Source: Clostridia bacterium
Lineage (GTDB): Bacteria > Bacillota > DSM-521 > Neomoorellales > SLTJ01
DNA: 7,413 nt
Reading direction: 5' to 3'
NCBI GenBank assembly: GCA_014360105.1
Contig: JACIYD010000070.1
Location: forward strand, 1-7,413
Positions within the stretch are counted from its first letter, which is position 1, and each line of letters begins with the position of its first letter. The position numbers and the translations under genes are program-made. This document shows positions 1-5,947 of this stretch, piece after piece. The notes under the pieces are model-generated. The model was not told the DNA's origin and searched no databases. It saw only the letters and a program-made list of their open reading frames with translations.

Positions 1-1387
1 TATGGAGATGGTTCTGGCTGATGTGGCCGTAGATGAGGTAATCCAGGCGGAAAGCGCGGTAGGTATCCTGGTAAGCGCGAAACATCGTTTCCAGGGCCGC
101 GTCCGGTACGGCCAGGTCGGTGCTGACCTTATAGATGGCGGGGCAGGTGAGCTTGGCGCGCGCTATGATCAGGTTCGCCGCTTCGGGCAGGGCATGGCGG
201 ATGGCGCGCAGGCGTGCCAGCGTTGTCAGGTCGAGGCCGGCCCAGGTTTGGTCGAGGGAGGAAGCGTGCTCGCGCAGGAGCGTTTCCCAGGCGGCAAGCA
301 CCTCCTCGGGCGCACGGCGGCCGGCGAGACCCTGTTCGAAGAAGACGGCGGCCCGGCTGCCCAGGGGGAAAGGCGGGTAGGTGACGCTTGTTACTTCCTG
401 GCGGTAGGTTGAGAGGAGCTGCAACGAGGGGTGGTCAAGAAACTCCAGGCTGCAGGGATCGACGTCGGCGGCCGTGCGCGCCGCGCGGACGAAGGCAAGG
501 GCCGCTTCTTCCGCAGGGAAGAAGGCCAGGCCGCTCAGAAAGCTTTCCGGCCGGGGAACGAGCTGGATTTCCACCTCGGTGATCACGCCGAGCGTGCCTT
601 CCGATCCGATGAAAAGGTCGATCGGGTCCATCTCCGGGTGGCAGTAAAACCCGGCGGCGTTTTTCACCGCCGGCATGGTGTAGTGCGGCAGGACCAGCGC
701 AAGTTTCCGGGTGCCAAGGGGCAGGTGCACCTGGGCGCCGGCATCGGCCCGCAATTGACCGCGCCGCAGTGCCAGGATCTCGCCTGTAGGTAGAACCACG
801 CGCAGGGCCCTGACGTGTTCCCGGGTGGGACCGTACTTGTAGCCGCGGGCGCCCGAAGCGTTGGTGGCCACGGTGCCGCCTAATTGGGCGCCGGTCTCCG
901 TGGGGTCCGGGGCATAGAAGTAGGGCTGCGGGTCGGCGCGGAAGCCGGCCATCTCCTCGGGCGGTAAGCCGGGAAGGTTCTTGTTTTCCAGGCAGGTCCT
1001 CAGGTAGGCCAGGCTCACGCCAGGCTGCAGGCGCAAGAGCCAGTATCCGGTGGTGGGATCGCGGCGCAGGCCGAGGAAGCGGTTCAGCCGCTCCATGGCA
1101 AGCACGCTGCCGCCCTCGGGTACCGCACCGCCCACCAGACCCGTACGCGCTCCGGCCACGGTGACCGGCGTACCTTGTGCTTGGGCGCGGGAAAGGATCT
1201 CGGCCACCTGCTCCTCGGTTGTGGGGAAATAAAGAGCATCGGCCCGCCCCGGACCGTAGCGCGATTCATCACGCAGGTAGTCGGCGTAGCGCTCCGCGAT
1301 GAGCGCCGCCGGCACGGAAACCGGGGAACTGGGACCGCGAGGCGCGTCTGCGCCCGCGGGCGCGTCCCCGGAACTCGGAGAAGCCAT
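1..1387 (-). CDS. FAD-linked oxidase, GlcD/D-lactate dehydrogenase family (C-terminus outside window)
   Basis: This flavoprotein probably oxidises a 2-hydroxyacid such as D-lactate or glycolate to the 2-oxoacid, with FAD as cofactor. The frame is open for 462 codons from the ATG at 1387-1385 and leaves the window before a stop. A purine-rich AGAGGTG lies six bases upstream of that ATG. Residues 1-24 are a Pro/Ala/Ser-rich tail. The PCMH-type FAD-binding domain follows, with PVTVAGARTGLVGG at about 74-87, DPTETGAQLGGTVATNASG at about 161-179 and GSEGTLGVITEVEIQLVPRP at about 261-280. The C-terminal FAD-oxidase domain reaches GHISQNHLH at the window edge, the position of the His-containing GHxGDGNxH segment of GlcD and D-lactate dehydrogenases. 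The family is clear; the substrate cannot be told. The gene is divergent from the flagellar genes and has no obvious functional link to them. An electron-transfer partner may lie to the left. Confidence 0.9.
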   Translation of the reverse strand, partial: MASPSSGDAPAGADAPRGPSSPVSVPAALIAERYADYLRDESRYGPGRADALYFPTTEEQVAEILSRAQAQGTPVTVAGARTGLVGGAVPEGGSVLAMERLNRFLGLRRDPTTGYWLLRLQPGVSLAYLRTCLENKNLPGLPPEEMAGFRADPQPYFYAPDPTETGAQLGGTVATNASGARGYKYGPTREHVRALRVVLPTGEILALRRGQLRADAGAQVHLPLGTRKLALVLPHYTMPAVKNAAGFYCHPEMDPIDLFIGSEGTLGVITEVEIQLVPRPESFLSGLAFFPAEEAALAFVRAARTAADVDPCSLEFLDHPSLQLLSTYRQEVTSVTYPPFPLGSRAAVFFEQGLAGRRAPEEVLAAWETLLREHASSLDQTWAGLDLTTLARLRAIRHALPEAANLIIARAKLTCPAIYKVSTDLAVPDAALETMFRAYQDTYRAFRLDYLIYGHISQNHLH

Positions 1388-1584
1388 CCGCTGCACCTCT
1401 TTTTGAAGAACTCCGGTCCAGTATTCGCCAAGGCGGCAGCGCTTTCCTGCCAGGACGGTCGGTCCGGCGGGCCGGCCCTCTCGGGGGCAGACTATCTTCC
1501 CGCGATTGACCCAAGCGGCGCTTGCCGCCGGGTGCATGGACAATTGCCGGAAGCCGGCCCGGACCCGAGGCCGGCAAACGGGAC
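1388..1584. other. Divergent spacer without a gene
   Basis: This stretch lies between the start of the FAD-linked oxidase (minus strand) and the sigma-D promoter (plus strand). Apart from the oxidase ribosome binding site (complement of CACCTCT at 1394-1400) I see no gene and no convincing promoter for the oxidase. That promoter should be here, but no good -35/-10 pair stands out on the minus strand. Confidence 0.5.
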
Positions 1585-1612
1585 TCAAGATGTGCGCTGC
1601 TCCCGCCGATAA
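1585..1612 (+). promoter_or_regulatory. Sigma-D (FliA/sigma-28) promoter for flaG-fliD-fliS
   Basis: The -10 box GCCGATAA at 1605-1612 is identical to the flagellar sigma-28/sigma-D consensus. Sixteen bases upstream, TCAA at 1585-1588 matches three of the four bases of the TAAA -35 core. Transcription would start near 1619-1621, giving a leader of about 43 bases before the TTG start of flaG. Known late flagellar genes of the flaG, fliD and fliS type are commonly under this sigma factor, so position and orientation agree with the motif. The -35 mismatch suggests moderate strength. The site was read from the sequence and has not been tested. Confidence 0.72.
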
Positions 1613-1662
1613 AAAGACTAGGCGGGCGCCGACTTCTTCACGGGGCGAGGTGAGACAAAGCC

Positions 1663-2031
1663 TTGAAGGTCGAGGGCGTGGACCCGGTGGTGCTGCAGCA
1701 GGTGCAGGCGCGGGCAGAGCAACAGGCCGAGCTGACCCAGACGCGGGAAAGCCGCATCCGTACGGAACAGCAGCAGGACCAAGAACGGCGCTTCGGGACG
1801 GAGAGCTTCGAGCAGCAGTTGCAACGCGCGGTGCGGCAACTGAACGAGACAAGCGATCTTTTTCAAATCCGCTTGCGCTTTAAGATTGACGAGGAGACGG
1901 GGGATATTTACGTCCTGGTGATCGACCGGGAAAAGGGAGAGATCATCCGCCGTATTCCTCCGGAGAAGGTCATCAGTATGGTGTACCAGTTGGAATACAT
2001 GATCGGTTTGTTGCTCGACGAACTGGTCTAG
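1663..2031 (+). CDS. flaG: FlaG family flagellar protein
   Basis: FlaG proteins are small flagellar accessory proteins, often encoded next to fliD, that influence filament length or cap assembly; the mechanism is not settled. The 122-residue product has a variable, Gln/Glu/Arg-rich, probably helical first half. A typical FlaG domain follows from about residue 65: LRFKIDEETGDIYVLVIDRE, then GEIIRRIPPEKVI, then GLLLDELV at the C-terminus. The order 'FkvdeetG...ViDr..GEiIRqIPpE...GlllDe' is the family signature. The start is TTG at 1663; the GAGGTGA at 1647-1653 lies nine bases upstream, and no better start lies in frame downstream before the conserved region. It is the first gene after the sigma-D promoter and lies 90 bases before fliD. 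Confidence 0.92.
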   Translation: MKVEGVDPVVLQQVQARAEQQAELTQTRESRIRTEQQQDQERRFGTESFEQQLQRAVRQLNETSDLFQIRLRFKIDEETGDIYVLVIDREKGEIIRRIPPEKVISMVYQLEYMIGLLLDELV

Positions 2032-2049
2032 GCGGCAAAGGCAGACCAT

Positions 2050-2096
2050 ACGGGCTCCCGGGAAACTGGCTCAACCCCGTTTTTTGGCGCCCAAAA
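2050..2096 (+). other. Possible hairpin or attenuator between flaG and fliD
   Basis: ACGGG at 2050-2054 can pair with CCCGT at 2076-2080, which is followed directly by a run of T (2080-2085). TTTTGG at 2082-2087 can also pair with CCAAAA at 2091-2096 around a CGC loop. The first stem has a long loop of 21 bases, so as an intrinsic terminator it would be weak. It could give partial termination or protect the end of the flaG message, leaving fliD partly expressed by readthrough. I see no separate promoter for fliD here. Confidence 0.25.
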
Positions 2097-2121
2097 GTGC
2101 CCGGCACAAGGAGGAGTGGCC

Positions 2122-4125
2122 GTGCCCACAATGACCATCAGTGGCCTGGCTTCGGGCCTGGATACCGACGAGATCATCCGGCAGCTCATGGAAATCGAGC
2201 GCATCCCGGTGACGCGTCTTCAGCGGCGCAAGGCAGACCTGGAAGTGGACAGGAGCGCCTGGAAGGACATCGGCAGCCGCCTGGCAAACCTGCTGGGCAC
2301 CCTAACCTCGCTCAAACTTGCCTCGACTTTCAAGGCGAAGACGGCGGCGTCTTCGAATGAAAAGGTGTTGACCGCGACGGCCACCGCCGACGCAGCCGTT
2401 GGCACTTACCGCATCTGGGTCAAGCAGTTGGCCCAGTGCCACAAAGTGGCCTCGGACCGCCCGCTGATTTACGCCGCCCCAACGGAGATCATCTCGCTCG
2501 ATACTTTCGATGATCTAACGCGTACGGACAGCTATGCCACGCGCACGCATCTAATGCAGACCGGATCCGAGGATAAGGTTCTTTACATCGAAGGAACTTA
2601 CCTTTCGGGGGCAATCGAAACGGCGGCGCTGGATTTCACGGCGGCCGAAGGCGGTAGACTGACGCTTACGGTAAAAGAGCGTGAAACGTCTCTTCCCGCC
2701 GAGTCCTACTTCTATACCTATGAGTACTGCTATTATCAATCCTCCGGCGGTTGGAGCGCTTGGACTAACTTCCCGGGGTCGCCGGTTAACATCAGTGGGG
2801 GTAGCGAGGCCGGGTACGTCACCCGCGATTTCGTCGCCCAGCTTCCTGCGGGTGTCAGCCAGGTCAAGGTAAGGGCAACCTTATCGCGACCCGACTACAC
2901 CGCCCAGCCGAAGCTCTCTGAGTGGGCCTTGAGGGGCGAAGCCTTACAGCAGGTGCCCGATACTACTACGGCGCTTGGACTGGAAGGCAGGTTTCGTATC
3001 ACGGTGGGAAGCAACAGCATAGAAGTGGCGGTGACGCCCGACAACAGCCTGGAAGACATTATGCAGTCGATCAATAACGCGGCGAAGGCCGCGGGCGGGA
3101 CGGGTGCCCCGCCGCTGGTTGCAACCATTGTTGAGGCAAGGCTGGTCCTGACTAGCAATGTCTCTGGCGAGAGGGGCAAAATGGTCTTCACCGAGCTGGA
3201 AGGCAAGGTACTACAGGACCTGGGCATCCTCAAAAGCAACGGAGAGATCAAGTATACGCTGCTAGAAGCGCAAGATGCTCAGTTTAAAGTGGATAACTTC
3301 CCGCCGGGAGAGGAGTATCTTACCCGCGCAACGAACACCGTCACCGACGTCATTCCCGGCGTGACATTGAACCTGCTGGACGTTACCGACCTTGACGTCG
3401 ACCAGCTACCGGACTCCACCGAGTGGGTGACTCTTGAGGTAAAGAACAACACCCAGGCGGCCGTGGACGCGGTGCAGAAGTTCGTGGACCAGTACAACTC
3501 GGCCATGGACTTCATCGCCTCCAAGCTGGGCAAGAATGCCACCGGTGAGCCCGGCGACCTCTTCGGCGACCCGACCCTGGCGCGCATTCAGCAGCAGTTG
3601 AGAAGGCTGGTGTTCGATAAGGTTAACCTCGCGGACACGAAGTACACCAGCGCCGGCAGCGTGGGCATCAGCACCGGCGCCGTTTCTGCGGGTGGTCTGA
3701 CCTTCGACCGCAGCGGCAGGCTCACCCTGGACGCGGCCAAGCTTACCAAGGCGCTTGAGGAAGACCCGGGTGCGGTGGAGCGGCTCTTCACTTCGGCAGA
3801 CCCAGAGGGCATCGCCGTCCGCCTGGAAAAGTACCTGGAGGAGGTCACCAGGGCGAGCGCCAGCACCCGGCCCGATCCGAGCGACGGGGCGATCAGCTCC
3901 AAGCAGAAGATGCTCGCCCTCACCGCGGCCGACATCGACGAGCAGATCAGCCGCTGGGAAGAGCGCCTGGCAATGAAAGAGGAGCAGCTTCGCCGGCAGT
4001 TCACCGCCCTGGAGGAGATGCTGGGCGTCCTGCAGAACCAGGCGGCATGGCTTGCCGGCCAGATTGCCTCGCTTGAAGCTTTGAGCGGCGCGGCGACGCG
4101 GTCGCGGGGCACGGCCACCCGGTAG
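2122..4125 (+). CDS. fliD: Flagellar hook-associated protein 2 (filament cap, FliD/HAP2) with an inserted domain
   Basis: FliD forms the cap at the growing filament tip and places exported flagellin subunits there. The product is 667 residues if GTG at 2122 is used. AAGGAGGA at 2108-2115 lies six bases upstream of it, the GTG at 2116 abuts this site, and the ATG at 2131 is too far away. The N-terminus TISGLASGLDTDEIIRQLM is the FliD_N signature. It is interrupted at about residue 113 and resumes at about 284 with LGLEGRFRITVGSN. The conserved TRATNTVTDVIPGVTLNLL is at 401-419. FliD_C starts near 448 and holds SVGISTGAVSAGGLTFDRSG. The C-terminal coiled coil (about 600-650) includes RWEERLAMKEEQLRRQFTAL. 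The insertion (113-283, nucleotides 2458-2970) has a Tyr-rich stretch at 196-205 and Trp residues just after it. The protein is longer than many FliDs (about 450-550 residues) because of this segment. fliS follows. Confidence 0.95.
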   Translation: MPTMTISGLASGLDTDEIIRQLMEIERIPVTRLQRRKADLEVDRSAWKDIGSRLANLLGTLTSLKLASTFKAKTAASSNEKVLTATATADAAVGTYRIWVKQLAQCHKVASDRPLIYAAPTEIISLDTFDDLTRTDSYATRTHLMQTGSEDKVLYIEGTYLSGAIETAALDFTAAEGGRLTLTVKERETSLPAESYFYTYEYCYYQSSGGWSAWTNFPGSPVNISGGSEAGYVTRDFVAQLPAGVSQVKVRATLSRPDYTAQPKLSEWALRGEALQQVPDTTTALGLEGRFRITVGSNSIEVAVTPDNSLEDIMQSINNAAKAAGGTGAPPLVATIVEARLVLTSNVSGERGKMVFTELEGKVLQDLGILKSNGEIKYTLLEAQDAQFKVDNFPPGEEYLTRATNTVTDVIPGVTLNLLDVTDLDVDQLPDSTEWVTLEVKNNTQAAVDAVQKFVDQYNSAMDFIASKLGKNATGEPGDLFGDPTLARIQQQLRRLVFDKVNLADTKYTSAGSVGISTGAVSAGGLTFDRSGRLTLDAAKLTKALEEDPGAVERLFTSADPEGIAVRLEKYLEEVTRASASTRPDPSDGAISSKQKMLALTAADIDEQISRWEERLAMKEEQLRRQFTALEEMLGVLQNQAAWLAGQIASLEALSGAATRSRGTATR

Positions 4126-4172
4126 GGTGCTACCAAATGCCGCGCAGACGAAGGGAAGGGAGGGAACGCCCG

Positions 4173-4640
4173 GTGGGGTTGGTTAACCCGGGCAACGAGG
4201 GGTCTGGTTCCGGGCACGAAATGTACAACATGGAAGCCTACGCGACCTACCGCCTCAATCAGGTGCAAACACAGCCCCAGGAAAAGCTGGTGCTTATGCT
4301 TTACGAGGGGGCGCTACGCTTTATCCGCCAAGCACAGGAAGCGCTGGCAGCCGGCCGCTACGACCGAACCAGCGATTATCTCTGCCGGGCACAAGACATC
4401 TTGAGCGAACTTATGGCGACGCTTAATCCTGAGGCGGGCGAGATAGCACACAATCTCGCCGCCCTTTATGCCTTCATGCACGATTACCTGGTCCGGGCGA
4501 ACATCAAGAAAGACCTGAAGATGATGCAAGAGGTCGAGCGGCTGTTAGGTGAACTGCGGGATGCGTGGGAAGAAGCGACCAGGCGCTACCACAGCCATAA
4601 CTACCTGACCCGGCCCGAGGTATACGAGCGGCAAGGCTAA
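4173..4640 (+). CDS. fliS: Flagellin-specific export chaperone FliS
   Basis: FliS binds the C-terminus of newly made flagellin, prevents its polymerisation in the cytoplasm and delivers it to the flagellar export gate. The core begins MYNMEAYATYRLNQVQTQ and continues with EKLVLMLYEGALRFIRQA, the family hallmark; the rest is a four-helix-bundle sequence ending in NYLTRPEVYERQG. The start is uncertain. Homology points to the ATG at 4221 (139 residues), but the nearest GAGGGG is about 18 bases from it. A strong AAGGGAGGG at 4156-4164 lies eight bases before the in-frame GTG at 4173, which gives 155 residues with a 16-residue Gly/Ser-rich extension. The ATG at 4137 has only a poor site. I use 4173 because of the ribosome binding site. 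The gene follows fliD by 47 bases and should share its transcript. Confidence 0.9.
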   Translation: MGLVNPGNEGSGSGHEMYNMEAYATYRLNQVQTQPQEKLVLMLYEGALRFIRQAQEALAAGRYDRTSDYLCRAQDILSELMATLNPEAGEIAHNLAALYAFMHDYLVRANIKKDLKMMQEVERLLGELRDAWEEATRRYHSHNYLTRPEVYERQG

Positions 4641-4717
4641 CCGGCGCCGCGGTTGCTGGAGCAGGGTGGCCGGCGCGGGAGGCCCCGGAACAAGGGCGGA
4701 TGAAAGCCCGGCCAATT

Positions 4718-4733
4718 TGGCACGAGGGTCGCC
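4718..4733 (+). promoter_or_regulatory. Possible sigma-54 (RpoN) -24/-12 promoter
   Basis: TGGCACG at 4718-4724 is identical to the sigma-54 -24 consensus. After four bases TCGCC (4729-4733) stands where TTGCA is expected. The invariant GG (4719-4720) and GC (4731-4732) are separated by the required ten bases. Transcription would begin near 4744, about 42 bases before the FliT-like start. Sigma-54 needs an enhancer-binding activator, and none is visible in the window. A chance match remains possible in GC-rich DNA. Confidence 0.35.
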
Positions 4734-4785
4734 GGGATCCGGGTGACATTTTAGCCGGTAACCGGACGGCATACGGAGCAGGGAA

Positions 4786-5139
4786 ATGAAAAAACAGAAG
4801 TATTTGCAACGGGTAAAGGAACTGGCCGCCTTGGTTGCCGTCCAAGGCGAGGCCCTGCAACAAGGGCGGTGGGAGAAGGCAAAGCGGTGCCAGGAGCGGG
4901 CAAGGGCGCTGCAAAAAGAGATCGATCTGGCTGCGGGCGGCGAGGCGGTACGTGCGGCGGTACTAGACCTCCTCTGCCAGGCGCTGGCGCAGGTCGAGGC
5001 GCAGCGCGCGGCGCTGGCCTTGTGCCAGGAGGAGACGGCCGCGGGCCTGGCTGAGTTATGCCGCTGGCGCCGGACGCTGTCAGTGTTTCGTCCGCCCCCG
5101 GCAGCCGTCCGCGGCACCGGCGTTGATGGCCGGGGCTAA
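4786..5139 (+). CDS. Small coiled-coil protein at the FliT position, probable flagellar chaperone
   Basis: The product is 117 residues, almost entirely helical in composition, with heptad-like Leu/Ala spacing from residue 6 to about 98. It begins MKKQKYLQRVKELAALVAVQ and contains the segment GRWEKAKRCQERARALQKEI, a pattern seen in FliT/FlgN-type chaperones where a helix of about this form is followed by further helices. A Pro/Gly-rich tail (about 101-117) follows. There are four Cys (residues 35, 64, 80 and 92), more than expected for such a small cytoplasmic chaperone. ATG at 4786 is supported by GGAG at 4775-4778, seven bases upstream. It lies directly after fliS, where many Firmicutes encode FliT, which holds FliD before export. 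Assignment to FliT rests mainly on position and helical character, not on a decisive motif. An intrinsic terminator follows 29 bases after the stop. Confidence 0.7.
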   Translation: MKKQKYLQRVKELAALVAVQGEALQQGRWEKAKRCQERARALQKEIDLAAGGEAVRAAVLDLLCQALAQVEAQRAALALCQEETAAGLAELCRWRRTLSVFRPPPAAVRGTGVDGRG

Positions 5140-5168
5140 CGGGCCCGTCACTTCGGCCAAACTCCCTC

Positions 5169-5199
5169 ACCTGGGCACCGCCCGGGTTTTATTGTTTTT
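5169..5199 (+). terminator. Rho-independent terminator ending the late flagellar block
   Basis: ACCTGGGC at 5169-5176 pairs with GCCCGGGT at 5180-5187 (eight pairs including one G-U) around the loop ACC. The stem is followed by a T-rich tract, TTTTATTGTTTTT, to 5199. It lies just after the FliT-like gene and separates the flaG-fliD-fliS-fliT block from the flgB operon, so the latter needs its own promoter. Confidence 0.85.
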
Positions 5200-5241
5200 A
5201 AACGGCCCAGAAAAAGTCCCTGTCAAGATACGGAAAAATTT

Positions 5242-5274
5242 TTGATTGACCTGCAGGATTTTCCAATCTTGTGT
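5242..5274 (+). promoter_or_regulatory. Probable promoter region of the flgB operon
   Basis: A promoter must lie between the terminator ending at 5199 and the riboswitch starting near 5313. The stretch 5226-5280 is the most AT-rich part of the spacer and includes AAAAATTTTT at 5234-5243. Two weak sigma-A options are TTGACC (5246-5251) with TTGTGT 17 bases later, and TTGATT (5242-5247) with AATCTT 17 bases later. Neither has a good -10, so the exact site is not decided. Confidence 0.28.
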
Positions 5275-5312
5275 GGAATACCTCGATCAATGCCGAAAAA
5301 AGGCTATCTTTG

Positions 5313-5399
5313 TCCCCGAGGGCAACCTGTCCGAAAGGGCAGAACCGCAAAGCCATGGGTCTAAGGCCGTACCGGCTATGATCGCCAGGCTGCAGGGGA
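5313..5399 (+). promoter_or_regulatory. c-di-GMP-I (GEMM-I) riboswitch aptamer
   Basis: This leader RNA should bind cyclic di-GMP. P1 is formed by TCCCC (5313-5317) with GGGGA (5395-5399), plus GCA (5322-5324) with TGC (5391-5393). P2 is CTGTCC (5327-5332) with GGGCAG (5337-5342), closed by a GAAA tetraloop (5333-5336). The conserved GCAAAGCC is at 5347-5354. P3 carries the tetraloop receptor, TCTAAG (5360-5365) opposite TATGA (5377-5381), below a GCCG/CGGC hairpin. The position matching G20 of the Vibrio Vc2 aptamer appears to be G5321, which favours c-di-GMP over cGAMP. The joining segment reads GGCAACC, one A shorter than the common GGCAAACC. It lies 115 bases upstream of flgB, the arrangement known for the Cd1 riboswitch of Clostridioides difficile. 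Confidence 0.92.
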
Positions 5400-5411
5400 A
5401 GCAGAGCGCTA

Positions 5412-5444
5412 AGCCCAACCCTCAGCCGGTCGGGCTATTCTTTT
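5412..5444 (+). terminator. Riboswitch-controlled terminator (expression platform)
   Basis: AGCCC (5412-5416) pairs with GGGCT (5432-5436), and inside, after an A-C mismatch, ACC (5418-5420) pairs with GGT (5428-5430) around a seven-base loop. ATTCTTTT follows at 5437-5444. The alternative fold pairs GGCTG (5388-5392) and AGGG (5394-5397) of the aptamer 3' strand with CAGCC (5423-5427) and CCCT (5419-5422), leaving C5393 bulged. This antiterminator uses both the P1 3' strand and the terminator stem, so the folds exclude each other. Ligand binding stabilises P1 and should therefore allow termination, an OFF switch. Confidence 0.72.
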
Positions 5445-5513
5445 GGCGGTCTGGGTTCAGAGCGGAGAAGCGGGGGCCGACACGAGAGCGTTTTGCGGCA
5501 AGGAGGGTGGCCG

Positions 5514-5924
5514 ATGGCCGAGTTTCTAAGCGGGCGTACCTGGCTGGTGGCGACGAAGGCGTTGGAGGCGGCTGCCTTGCGCCAACGGGTCATTGCGCAT
5601 AACGTGGCCAACCTGAATACCCCGTATTTCAAAAAATATCGGGTACGCTTTGAAGAGGAACTGCGGGCGGCGCTGGACGAGACCGCCCTACCGCTCTACC
5701 GCACCCACCCGCGGCATCTCGACCCTCGTCCCGCGGTGGAAACGGTGGCGCCGCGGGTTGTGCGGGAGAGCCATACCAGCTCCCGGCCGGACGGCAATAA
5801 CGTCGACTTGAACGAACAGATGGTTCAGTTGGCGATGAACGGTCTTTATTACCAGGTGGCGGCGCAGGCCGTGAGCGGCCGCCTCGCGCGTTTGCGTTAT
5901 GTGATTAGCGGCGGCCGGCGCTAG
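5514..5924 (+). CDS. flgB: Flagellar basal-body proximal rod protein FlgB
   Basis: FlgB is a structural subunit of the proximal rod, exported through the flagellar type III apparatus and assembled onto the FliE/MS-ring base. The 136-residue product is of normal family length. The N-terminal rod signature is visible as RQRVIAHNVANLNTPYFKK (about residues 24-42), and the C-terminal helix as NVDLNEQMVQLAMNGLYYQ (96-114), where the family usually has NVDxdxExxxlaxNxxxY. The ATG at 5514 is preceded by AGGAGG at 5501-5506, seven bases away. An in-frame TTG at 5493 lies before this site and is unlikely to be the start. It is the first gene of the riboswitch-controlled operon, with flgC starting 23 bases after its stop. 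Confidence 0.95.
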   Translation: MAEFLSGRTWLVATKALEAAALRQRVIAHNVANLNTPYFKKYRVRFEEELRAALDETALPLYRTHPRHLDPRPAVETVAPRVVRESHTSSRPDGNNVDLNEQMVQLAMNGLYYQVAAQAVSGRLARLRYVISGGRR

Positions 5925-5947
5925 TGTTCTGGGAGGGTGAGGGTTAG

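Noticed and set aside
2..793. Plus-strand open frames (2-412 and 431-793)
   Set aside because: They are antisense shadows of the FAD-linked oxidase, whose conserved motifs are continuous on the minus strand.
1506..1883. 125-codon plus-strand frame crossing the spacer into flaG
   Set aside because: It overlaps flaG in another frame, contains the sigma-D promoter, and has a low-complexity Gly/Arg/Ala composition.
2085..2100. Sigma-54-like TGGCGCC...TGC before fliD
   Set aside because: The GG and GC are separated by eleven bases instead of ten, and the -24 box matches poorly.
3588..4268. 226-codon open frame on the minus strand opposite fliD
   Set aside because: The plus-strand frame is a clear FliD/FliS match; the antisense frame has a Ser/Arg/Ala-rich composition typical of the shadow of a GC-rich gene and shows no family motif.
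4639..4654. AACCG/CGGTT hairpin at the end of fliS as a terminator
   Set aside because: Only five pairs and no T-run follow; it is more likely a chance pairing in GC-rich DNA.
5292..5299. GCCGAAAA as a second sigma-D -10 box before the riboswitch
   Set aside because: No TAAA-like -35 core lies 14-16 bases upstream, and an early operon is not expected to depend on sigma-D.
5305..5310. TATCTT as the -10 box of the flgB operon
   Set aside because: Transcription would start inside the riboswitch P1 stem, and no -35 box lies at the right distance.
5313..5399. Riboswitch as a cGAMP-specific GEMM-Ib variant
   Set aside because: The base corresponding to position 20 appears to be G, not the A typical of cGAMP-binding variants, and the flgB context fits c-di-GMP.
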